A stretch of DNA of 5,533 nt, from contig JAIRTQ010000043.1 in NCBI GenBank assembly GCA_031254835.1, positions 1-5,533 of the forward strand, given 5' to 3'. Positions within the stretch are counted from its first letter, which is position 1. Every line of letters starts with the position of its first letter. The DNA comes from Puniceicoccales bacterium. Lineage in GTDB: Bacteria; Verrucomicrobiota; Verrucomicrobiia; Opitutales; JAIRLM01. Made by a program: the position numbers and the translations under genes. This document shows positions 1 to 5,533 of the stretch, piece after piece. The notes below the pieces were generated by a model. That model ran no database searches. It was not told where the DNA came from and saw only the letters and a program-made list of their open reading frames with translations.

Positions 1-20
1 GCAAAATCTTCTCGCACAAT

Positions 21-49
21 CCCCCGCGGCGACGAAGGCGCCGCGGGGG
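21..49. repeat. Perfect 10-bp GC-rich inverted repeat
   Basis: CCCCCGCGGC at 21-30 pairs exactly with GCCGCGGGGG at 40-49 around a 9-base loop. The stem would be very stable. Neither strand has a run of T directly after it, so it is not a standard intrinsic terminator. It could act as a transcript-end hairpin or be part of a coding end: a + strand frame is open from position 1 to TGA 73-75 (24 codons, ending HGPGR), too short to assign. Confidence 0.5.
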
Positions 50-109
50 CGAAAGAACATGGTCCCGGCCGATGAATTTTTCGCTCCGCTAGCTGCTATG
101 AGTTCTGGA

Positions 110-137
110 CAGGCGCTGCACTAGTAGTTGGCGCCTG
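110..137. repeat. 7-bp inverted repeat downstream of the minus-strand gene
   Basis: CAGGCGC at 110-116 pairs with GCGCCTG at 131-137 around a 14-base loop. It lies about 40 bases beyond the stop of the minus-strand 403-codon gene, where a terminator might be, but there is no T run on either strand. Apart from this and the hairpin at 21-49, I see nothing supportable in 1-176. Confidence 0.3.
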
Positions 138-176
138 GCACGCCGCCATATCACGCCGAAGCCAACGGATTAAGGG

Positions 177-1388
177 TCACTCCTCCAGCTGAAAGTCCTC
201 GCGTGTAGCAACGTCCAGGGGACCAATTATCGGGTTGGCAAAAAATTCACCAAAATGCCAAGAAAGACTTGGCAAACGAAAAATACCGTCAGGCCAGTTT
301 GCCGAGTCAACGGGCACCTCATATAGCGAATCCGAATCATCATGCGTAGTCCTCACTACTCTTACAAGCTGAATCCCGGAACTCTGGTCACGATTGGGCT
401 TCGATGTAATGCAACTCAAGAAGTTACCATCCATCACTACGGTAATACGCCCTGCCGGGACGGCCGGGAGATCTTCCGGATAAGCCAAGGTAGAAAGATC
501 GTGTCCTTTTACGAAGGCTTCTCTCGGCATGCCATGAAATTCTCGTCGTCTGGCAAAGAGGAAATGACTATGTTCTTCTTTTCGTCGCGCATCCCCCAAA
601 TTATCGAAGGAGCTAGATCGCGAAAGTCGATGCAGATAGAGCAGGGGTAACGTGGGGCGGACGGCCAAAGGGTTCAATTTCCTCGGGACGACCATCGCGA
701 CTTCGTTGAACGTCCTCAGCTGCGCTACAAATTCGGCCGCCGGGGCCCAGCGATCAAAAGCATCCCGTGGCCGCAGAGGCGTTACAAAAGGAAATCTTAA
801 CCCTCTTCTCGGCCGCCCCTTGGACCAATGCAGCTCATAGAACGGCCCTAAATCCCTACTGGGATGACACCGCTCCTCCAAAAACTTACACGAAAGCAGG
901 ATCGCAGCGCCCAGTCCGCTAATGGCGCTGCCATCCGTTGCTACCGGCATGGGAATTTCCGCTTCTGTTCCATCGTCGGCCAGGAAGGGCAGCACGCCGA
1001 ATTCCAGTTCGCTATGGTGAATAATAAGCCAGAAAAGGATCAGAGTTTCTGCGTACATCACGTTGACGGTATCGGTAAAATCGATACGGGTAAAATCGAC
1101 CCAGGGGCTGCGGTAGACAGTAAGAACTTGGAACATCCATCCTGCCACACTGGTAGGGATGAGGGCGGACCGGTCGGCCAAACAATCGACGCGCACGCAC
1201 GGAAACGTTTCCGAGAAGGAACTTACGCCAATTCCGGAATATCTATCTTCAAGCGGAATGGGCAATCCGACAATTTCCTGCAATGAACCCTGCTGCTTTA
1301 CGTCGCCGTATTTTCGCGAGTAAATGTCGCCGCAGGCGGCTAAAAGGATGGATTGATCATGACGATAGCTAGATGCTCGTGTTGACAT
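177..1388 (-). CDS. Hypothetical protein, 403 residues, family not recognised
   Basis: I do not recognise this protein. The frame is uninterrupted for 403 codons and ends in TGA at 177-179. An in-frame TAA lies nine bases upstream of the ATG at 1386-1388, so no earlier start is possible. No clear Shine-Dalgarno sequence precedes it. What can be seen: no obvious signal peptide; one hydrophobic stretch near residues 109-123 (VMYAETLILFWLII), too short and isolated to call a sure membrane segment; a strongly basic middle (about 188-285, many Arg); and an acidic, aromatic-rich tail (about 345-403) that looks beta-rich. Third codon positions are mixed rather than GC-rich, unlike nusA and infB, which suggests a recently acquired, fast-evolving or decaying gene. 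It is transcribed away from nusA. The length without stops and the plausible protein composition favour a real gene over a chance frame; the short + strand frames across it look like shadows. Confidence 0.55.
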   Translation of the reverse strand: MSTRASSYRHDQSILLAACGDIYSRKYGDVKQQGSLQEIVGLPIPLEDRYSGIGVSSFSETFPCVRVDCLADRSALIPTSVAGWMFQVLTVYRSPWVDFTRIDFTDTVNVMYAETLILFWLIIHHSELEFGVLPFLADDGTEAEIPMPVATDGSAISGLGAAILLSCKFLEERCHPSRDLGPFYELHWSKGRPRRGLRFPFVTPLRPRDAFDRWAPAAEFVAQLRTFNEVAMVVPRKLNPLAVRPTLPLLYLHRLSRSSSFDNLGDARRKEEHSHFLFARRREFHGMPREAFVKGHDLSTLAYPEDLPAVPAGRITVVMDGNFLSCITSKPNRDQSSGIQLVRVVRTTHDDSDSLYEVPVDSANWPDGIFRLPSLSWHFGEFFANPIIGPLDVATREDFQLEE

Positions 1389-1404
1389 GCCAACCAGTTA
1401 GGTG

Positions 1405-1435
1405 GCGACACCCGCATTGCAAGAAAAAATATAAA
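1405..1435 (+). promoter_or_regulatory. Candidate weak sigma-70-type promoter
   Basis: GCGACA (1405-1410, four of six matches to TTGACA) lies 19 bases before TATAAA (1430-1435, five of six matches to TATAAT). Transcription would begin near 1442, about 24 bases before the TTG at 1466 that could start the small membrane-protein frame. This is a consensus match only; the spacing is long and the -35 is weak. Confidence 0.22.
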
Positions 1436-1442
1436 ATTTTTT
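1424..1442. repeat. AT-rich island with a 7-bp inverted repeat
   Basis: AAAAAAT at 1424-1430 is mirrored by ATTTTTT at 1436-1442 around a 5-base loop. It is the most AT-rich stretch in an otherwise GC-rich window. It lies between the start of the minus-strand gene (1388) and the small + strand frame (about 1466), where a divergent promoter region would be expected. It contains TATAAA (1430-1435, +) and, on the other strand, TATATT (complement of 1428-1433), each one base from the sigma-70 -10 consensus. Confidence 0.45.
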
Positions 1443-1451
1443 ACCGGGCGC

Positions 1452-1470
1452 GCGGAATTGCGGAATTGCG
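1452..1470. repeat. 8-bp direct tandem repeat (GCGGAATT, about 2.4 copies)
   Basis: GCGGAATT occurs at 1452-1459 and 1460-1467 and is followed by a partial third copy, GCG. The unit is not a multiple of three, so gain or loss of a copy would shift any reading frame crossing it. It sits exactly at the 5' end of the degraded-looking small gene, overlapping the candidate TTG start at 1466. Confidence 0.6.
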
Positions 1471-1741
1471 AAACGACACCATCGCCGAAGAATTTAGGCC
1501 GTCACGCGGCTACCGGAACCGACTCGCGAATCTTGGAAAATGTCTGTTTTTGCTGCCGCTGTTTTTCTTGGCGGACCGCGCTTCCTTCCTCAACGGCGTG
1601 ATGGGAATGTTTTAGCGGCTGCTTGAGGCCGAGTCACAGGCGAAGGAAGACCGTGTAGCCGCCATTCGCGGCCGTGTCGAAAACTATCAGCGCAGGCGGG
1701 AGGATAGCAGAGTCGCCGGCCGGATCGGAGAAAATTATTGA
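1466..1741 (+). pseudogene. Small single-pass membrane protein gene interrupted by an in-frame TAG
   Basis: The frame can start at TTG 1466 (or ATG 1373) and encodes a basic N-terminus, then a hydrophobic segment (LGKCLFLLPLFFLA and following) reaching MGMF. A TAG at 1613-1615 breaks it. The same frame then continues for 41 codons of strongly charged, helix-prone sequence (RLLEAESQAKEDRVAAIRGR and onward) and ends at TGA 1739-1741. Third positions stay GC-rich on both sides of the TAG (about two thirds in the second half), as expected for one gene with a nonsense codon. The order short cytosolic head, one membrane helix, charged helix resembles small FtsB/DivIC-like division proteins in architecture only. 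No family motif is recognised, and the clear leucine heptads and conserved tail of that family are missing. Alternatives are two unrelated chance frames, or a short real protein ending at the TAG (48-50 residues from the TTG). It shows no likeness to rimP, the usual neighbour of nusA. Confidence 0.33.
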
Positions 1742-1759
1742 AATTGCGGGCGCCCTAGC

Positions 1760-1788
1760 TTGACATCGAGGGGTCTTGACCTAGGTGA
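1760..1788 (+). promoter_or_regulatory. Possible -35 element upstream of nusA
   Basis: A perfect TTGACA lies at 1760-1765 and a second near match, TTGACC, at 1776-1781. Neither has a good -10 hexamer at the proper distance: TAGGTG at 1782-1787 is poor, and TATGAA at 1804-1809 is too far from the second. Position just before nusA makes a promoter plausible, but the sequence support is partial. The purine-rich AGGTGA (1783-1788) in the same stretch is the best ribosome-binding-like sequence upstream of ATG 1805, at a long spacing of 16 bases. Confidence 0.25.
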
Positions 1789-1804
1789 AATGCGGCCGCG
1801 GGCT

Positions 1805-1831
1805 ATGAATCAGCAGATTTTGACAATTTGA
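1805..1831 (+). other. Ancestral nusA 5' end cut off by UGA, or an 8-codon leader frame
   Basis: ATG 1805 opens a frame reading MNQQILTI and ends at TGA 1829-1831. The frame is the same as nusA, and the next codons read EYMEKEKGIPR. Set against the E. coli NusA start as I remember it (MNKEILAVVEAVSNEKALPR), the peptides align without a gap, with the UGA standing at residue 9, where other NusA proteins carry a hydrophobic residue. This is therefore the original start of nusA. A further in-frame ATG lies at 1790 but adds only MRPRA, which is not typical of the family. The stop is six bases before ATG 1838, close enough for ribosomes to reinitiate after translating the short frame. Confidence 0.7.
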
Positions 1832-1837
1832 GAGTAC

Positions 1838-3130
1838 ATGGAGAAGGAGAAGGGGATTCCGCGGTCGGAAATGGTGCGCACCATTTCCGATGCCATCGTC
1901 TTTGCCGCACAGAAAAGCGTTAATGCTAGCCAGAATTTGGAAGTGTCCATTAGCCCTAAAACGGGAGCATTGAAGGCCTACACTCTTCTTGTGGCCGTCG
2001 ATTCGGTGGGAGACGGAGAGCGGGAGATTCACATACAGCTGGCGCGAGAGGAAAATCCGGAAGTTAAGTTGGGCGATATGGTTCGGCGGGAAATTGATCC
2101 GGGGACCCTCGGCCGCATCGCAGCTCAGGCCGCCCGCTACGCCATTTCCCAGAGCGTTCGCGAGCACGAGCGAACCCGTGTTACAGGCCAGTACGAGCGA
2201 CACGTCGGCAAAATTGTCAGCGGGACGATCATTCGCAAAGAGATCCACGAAAGTCGCTTCCCTGGAAAGCCGCCCATGACGGATTTTGTAGTCAGCGTGG
2301 ACGGCACGGAAGGCGTCCTGACTCAGCGGGACGTGATTCCGGGCGAAGAATTTCGCGTGGGCAATGGCGTTCGGGCGCTGCTGGTTGGCCTCAGCAGCGG
2401 CGGGTTCGGCCCCATGCTGACCCTATCCCGCACTTCCCCCCGTTTCGTGGCCGCGCTCTTACAGTTGGAAATTTCCGAGCTGGCCGATGGAACCATCGAA
2501 GTGGTGCGGCTGGTTCGCGATGCCGGCTATCGCACAAAGATTGCCGTTCGCAGCCACGACCAGCGGGTGGACCCGGTGGGCGCCTGCGTAGGATCCCACG
2601 GCATTCGCATTAAAAACGTCATTAAAGAGCTCAGCGGCGAAAAAATCGATGTCATGGCCTACTCCGATGATCTGATGAAATTTTTCCAGGAGGCCCTCCG
2701 TCCTGCTGTCCCGCAAAACATCCAAATCGATGCGGCCAACCAGCGTATCCGCTTCGAGGTGCCGGAAGGAGACTTGGCGCTGGTCATCGGCCGCGGCGGG
2801 AAAAATGCCCGACTCACTTCCCGCCTCCTAAATTGGCGCCTAGACATCGCAACGGCCAGCTCTGGCCAGGTGAAATTCGACATCGACGTGCAAAAGGCCG
2901 TGGAAGTGCTTAATGCTCATATCGGTCTGCCGCTGGGCTGCGCTTCCCGGCTCATCGCCATTGGTATTACGACACCAGATGCGTTGGAAGGTGTTACGGT
3001 CGCGGACCTTGTCGATGCGGGCCTAGAGATGAAGGATGCCGTCCTAGCCATTGATGGCTACAAAAGTTACAAAAGGGGCAAAGGCTCCGACGGGGATGGG
3101 GCAGAAGAAAAGGAGCAGGGAGCAGCCTAA
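1838..3130 (+). CDS. nusA: Transcription termination/antitermination factor NusA (start truncated by upstream UGA)
   Basis: NusA binds RNA polymerase and nascent RNA, modulating pausing, intrinsic termination and antitermination. From ATG 1838 the frame gives 430 residues. In order: the RNA polymerase-binding N-terminal domain (about 1-120, with SPKTGALKAY in its core), the S1 domain (about 125-190, from GKIVSGTI to PMLTLSRT), KH1 (VDPVGACVG at about 244-252, then GEKIDV), KH2 (GRGG at 318-321, then NWRLDI), and a C-terminal helix-hairpin-helix-like segment (about 368-407) followed by a Gly/Asp/Glu-rich tail. Length fits NusA proteins with one short C-terminal repeat rather than the 495-residue E. 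coli form. KH1 has Ser-His in the loop where Arg is usual in the second place (GPRG or GMRG). The family start lies 11 codons upstream at ATG 1805, separated by a UGA at 1829-1831. Restart at 1838 would remove most of the first helix, and only GAGAG three bases before it could serve as a poor ribosome site. Ends in TAA, 14 bases before infB. Confidence 0.95.
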   Translation: MEKEKGIPRSEMVRTISDAIVFAAQKSVNASQNLEVSISPKTGALKAYTLLVAVDSVGDGEREIHIQLAREENPEVKLGDMVRREIDPGTLGRIAAQAARYAISQSVREHERTRVTGQYERHVGKIVSGTIIRKEIHESRFPGKPPMTDFVVSVDGTEGVLTQRDVIPGEEFRVGNGVRALLVGLSSGGFGPMLTLSRTSPRFVAALLQLEISELADGTIEVVRLVRDAGYRTKIAVRSHDQRVDPVGACVGSHGIRIKNVIKELSGEKIDVMAYSDDLMKFFQEALRPAVPQNIQIDAANQRIRFEVPEGDLALVIGRGGKNARLTSRLLNWRLDIATASSGQVKFDIDVQKAVEVLNAHIGLPLGCASRLIAIGITTPDALEGVTVADLVDAGLEMKDAVLAIDGYKSYKRGKGSDGDGAEEKEQGAA

Positions 3131-3144
3131 AACGCAATTCGACA

Positions 3145-5533
3145 ATGAGTACGCGCATTTATTTGCTGTCCAAGAAATTGGGCATGCCGACCAAGAAACT
3201 GGTTCTCCTGCTTCAGGCCCGCGGCTTCGACGTTAGCAGTGCTTCGAGTTCCATTGCCGACATCTATGCCGAAGACCTGCTCCGCGAGTTTGGCGTTTCG
3301 GGTCCGCAGGAGCCGAAGGCGGAAAGCGCTGGCCCGGCGCCGGCCATCGAGCCGACCATCGAATCGGCCGTGGAGCCCGCCCCCTCTCCGCCCATCGAGG
3401 AGCGCCGTCCACAGCCGGCGACGGAATGGGTAGATCGGCGGCCGCCCCTGCCAGCCAAACCTCTGCCAGCTAAGGAAGAAGCGGCCATGCCCAGCCTAAT
3501 TCGGCAGGAAACGACCCGTCCGGCGGAGCAGGGACCGCGGCGGATGATTCCCCTGGAACGGCTACAAGGATCTAGTCGCTTTGCCGGCAATCGTTTTGGC
3601 CAAAAGTGGAATGAGCGCCGCGACTTTGGCAACGGCGACCGGCGCGGTGGGGGAAATTTCCCGGCCGGCGGCCGCCCCGGCGACGGTCGGCCCCAGGGCG
3701 GTGGAACGAGACAGGGTGAGCGGCCGCCCTTCCCGGGAAAATTCGGTCGTGGCGCTCATGAGCAGCAGCGCGGCGATTTTCGCGCTCCTCCGCGTACCTC
3801 TGAGCGGCCGGCTCCTTCCTTTTCGATGCCGCAGTCGCGGCCGCTGCCCGTCGCCGCTCCACGCCCGGTCAGCGATCCACGGGCCATCGACGCATTGCGA
3901 CAGGAGGGGAAAGCGCTGCAGCTGAAGTTCCCCATCTGCGTCCGAGAGTTTGCTCCGGAAATTGGCCTTAAGCCGTTTCAACTCATTTCCGAACTCATGC
4001 AGATGGGCATCTTCGCCTCTCTCAACTACCTGGTGGACGAAGCTCTAGCCAAGCGGATCGGCGAAAAGTTTTCCATCATCGTCGAAGCCAGGCAGGAACA
4101 CGTGCCCGCCGTCGGCCTAGCTGCGAAGGCCACTCGGAAGCAGGACGTTCGTGGCATTCAAGTGGAGCCGCGTGCGCCGATCGTCTGCGTGTTGGGCCAC
4201 GTGGACCACGGCAAGACCACGCTTCTGGACCGCATCCGTCAGGCCAGCGTGGCGGCATCCGAGGCGGGCGGAATTACGCAACACATCGGTGCCTACGAGG
4301 TAGATACGCCCGGTGGCCGCATTACTTTCATTGATACGCCGGGCCACGCCGCCTTCTCCAAAATGCGAGAGCGCGGGGCCAATCTCACCGATCTAGCCGT
4401 ACTCGTTGTCGCCGCGGACGATGGCTTCATGCCGCAAACTGATGAGGCGCTGAAGTTCGCGCGAAATGCGAGCGTACCGGTGGTGGTGGCCATAAACAAG
4501 GTCGACGCCAAGGGGGCCAACGTCAACAGAGTGCGGCAGCAGATGCAGCAGCGGGGCATTGCGCCGGAGGATTGGGGCGGCGAGACACTCTGTGCGGAAA
4601 TTTCCGCTTTGAACGGCGATGGTATTCCTAAACTGCTTGAGCTGATTCTTGTGCAGGCGGAAATGCTGTCCCTGCGGGCGGACCGAAAAGCGGCCGTGGA
4701 GGGCACGGTGCTGGAGTCTCAAATCGGGGTGGGCAGAGGGCCAACCGCTTCCGCAATTGTGCAGAACGGAACACTTGCGATCGGAAATGCCCTAATTTGT
4801 GGGACGCAATATTGTAAGGTGCGAGCCATCCTAGATGACTGCGGCAAGCCAATTAAAGAGGCGCCGCCATCAAAGCCGGTGAAGATAATTGGCTGGAGCG
4901 GGGTACTGGAGAGTGGGACGCTTTTTACTTTTGCTGAAAACGAAAGGGCCGCGCGGGAACTGGCGGAAGAGGCTCGTGCGGAAGAAATGCGTTGCGAACA
5001 GACGGAAGAACGGGCGCCAGCCCCACGGCGCCGCTCCGAAGGCGATGGGGCGGCAGGAGGAGATGTTGAGGCGCTTTTCGCGGCCATCAATGCCAAGCAG
5101 AAGCGCACTTTGCGGGTCATCGTTAAGGGGGACGTGCAAGGGAGCGTGGAGGCGCTCGTGGCCTGCCTTGCGGCCTTGCCCCAGGACAAGATCGGTCTGG
5201 AAATTATTCGTGGAGCGGTCGGCCCCCTGTCCCTGTCCGACGTGGAGTTCGCCCGCCCCGTCGGAGCAACGCTGGTAGCCTTCAATGTGCGGAGCGAAAA
5301 CGGCGTCCAGGCGGCGCTAAAACAGCACGGCATTACTCTGCTGCAACACGATGTCATCTATATGCTGATCGATCGGGTGCGGGAAGCCATGGCAGATCTG
5401 CTCGATCCGGAGCTACAGGAAGAAAAGCTGGGCGCGGCTCAGGTGCGGCAGGTATTTCAACTCTCCAGGGGCACCATTGCCGGCTGCATGGTCACGGAAG
5501 GTAAAGTGCTGCGGGACGGCCAGGCGCGGATCT
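3145..5533 (+). CDS. infB: Translation initiation factor IF-2, 3' end beyond window
   Basis: IF-2 is the GTPase that brings fMet-tRNA to the 30S subunit and promotes 50S joining. The frame is open from ATG 3145 to the window edge, 796 codons. The start fits the family (MSTRIYLLSKKLGMPTKKL, then SSASSSIADIYAE). Order: N-terminal IF2N domain (1-50); disordered Pro/Glu then Arg/Gly-rich linker (about 55-250); second IF2N domain (about 255-312, LQLKFPICVREFAPEIGLKP); G domain with GHVDHGKT (351-358), GGITQHIG (375-382), DTPGH (397-401), NKVD (451-454) and SAL (487-489); beta-barrel domain II (about 513-600); Glu/Arg-rich linker (about 600-645); C1 domain with KGDVQGSVEAL (661-671); and the beginning of the C2 domain that binds fMet-tRNA. 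By comparison with known IF-2, about 60-90 residues are missing at the right. All GTPase motifs look intact. No Shine-Dalgarno lies at normal distance (AGGAG at 3111-3115 is 29 bases away), so coupling to nusA translation is likely. Confidence 0.97.
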   Translation, partial: MSTRIYLLSKKLGMPTKKLVLLLQARGFDVSSASSSIADIYAEDLLREFGVSGPQEPKAESAGPAPAIEPTIESAVEPAPSPPIEERRPQPATEWVDRRPPLPAKPLPAKEEAAMPSLIRQETTRPAEQGPRRMIPLERLQGSSRFAGNRFGQKWNERRDFGNGDRRGGGNFPAGGRPGDGRPQGGGTRQGERPPFPGKFGRGAHEQQRGDFRAPPRTSERPAPSFSMPQSRPLPVAAPRPVSDPRAIDALRQEGKALQLKFPICVREFAPEIGLKPFQLISELMQMGIFASLNYLVDEALAKRIGEKFSIIVEARQEHVPAVGLAAKATRKQDVRGIQVEPRAPIVCVLGHVDHGKTTLLDRIRQASVAASEAGGITQHIGAYEVDTPGGRITFIDTPGHAAFSKMRERGANLTDLAVLVVAADDGFMPQTDEALKFARNASVPVVVAINKVDAKGANVNRVRQQMQQRGIAPEDWGGETLCAEISALNGDGIPKLLELILVQAEMLSLRADRKAAVEGTVLESQIGVGRGPTASAIVQNGTLAIGNALICGTQYCKVRAILDDCGKPIKEAPPSKPVKIIGWSGVLESGTLFTFAENERAARELAEEARAEEMRCEQTEERAPAPRRRSEGDGAAGGDVEALFAAINAKQKRTLRVIVKGDVQGSVEALVACLAALPQDKIGLEIIRGAVGPLSLSDVEFARPVGATLVAFNVRSENGVQAALKQHGITLLQHDVIYMLIDRVREAMADLLDPELQEEKLGAAQVRQVFQLSRGTIAGCMVTEGKVLRDGQARI

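Noticed and set aside
21..49. Rho-independent terminator at the left end
   Set aside because: The stem is perfect and GC-rich, but no T run follows on either strand.
342..1286. Plus-strand open frames of 62-140 codons
   Set aside because: They lie opposite the 403-codon minus-strand gene, are short and broken, and have low-quality compositions; treated as shadows.
177..1388. Resemblance of the minus-strand protein to Verru_Chthon cassette protein A
   Set aside because: Only faint patterns such as a W/FPxGxFxxPxL-like segment and an LLAxxGD-like segment were noticed, and in an order that does not match; not enough to assign.
1829..1831. UGA reassigned to tryptophan (or another amino acid) across the genome
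   Set aside because: infB and nusA use TGG at their Trp positions, including the well-kept Trp in the IF-2 EDWGG motif and the NusA KH2 Trp, and neither has another internal TGA. A genome-wide code change is not supported by this window.
1829..1880. Selenocysteine insertion at the nusA UGA
   Set aside because: No convincing stem-loop is seen right after the UGA, and NusA is not a selenoprotein family; the position is normally a plain hydrophobic residue.
1373..3130. One long gene in frame with three readthrough stops (1613, 1739, 1829)
   Set aside because: The small frame, the 1742-1789 spacer and nusA do share a frame, but the spacer translation is not protein-like and NusA has a known start at 1805, so the shared frame is probably chance.
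3562..5357. Long minus-strand frames (up to 212 codons) across infB
   Set aside because: They are antisense to clearly conserved IF-2 sequence and reflect the GC-rich codon use of infB.

Overview
The window looks bacterial, with a moderately GC-rich composition. It carries the core translation/transcription genes nusA and infB in tandem on the + strand, with infB running off the right edge. The NusA N-terminus (MN..I...EYMEKEKGI.R) and the IF-2 domain II pattern (GRGPTAS..V..GTL..GNALICG) remind me most of the Verrucomicrobiota/Chlamydiae side, perhaps Opitutae. That placement is from memory of the families, not from a search.

Layout: 1-176 holds no supported gene, only two inverted repeats and a short open frame that may be the end of something to the left. 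177-1388 (minus) is a 403-residue open frame that I do not recognise; its codon use is less GC-biased at third positions than that of nusA/infB. 1389-1804 is a gap of about 415 bases. It holds an AT-rich island with promoter-like character and what appears to be a small membrane protein gene (about 1466-1741) split by an in-frame TAG, followed by a perfect TTGACA just upstream of nusA. 1838-3130 is nusA (NTD, S1, KH1, KH2, C-terminal helical repeat). 3145-5533 is infB, 796 codons visible, with all G motifs intact.

The most notable observation is at the nusA 5' end. The normal NusA N-terminus is present in the correct frame from ATG 1805 (MNQQILTI), but a UGA at 1829-1831 replaces the ninth codon and the frame then resumes with the expected EYMEKEKGI. 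The longest uninterrupted frame therefore starts at ATG 1838, about 11 residues short of the family start. The neighbouring small gene is interrupted in a similar way by a TAG at 1613-1615. Both conserved genes use TGG for Trp and have no other internal TGA or TAG, so a general change of genetic code is unlikely. Early gene decay, reinitiation from a short leader frame, readthrough, or sequence error are the live explanations.

Functionally, NusA (pausing, termination and antitermination factor of RNA polymerase) and IF-2 (GTPase that places initiator tRNA on the ribosome) are co-transcribed in most bacteria. Here they are 14 bases apart. The usual upstream partner rimP was not recognised in the bases preceding nusA.
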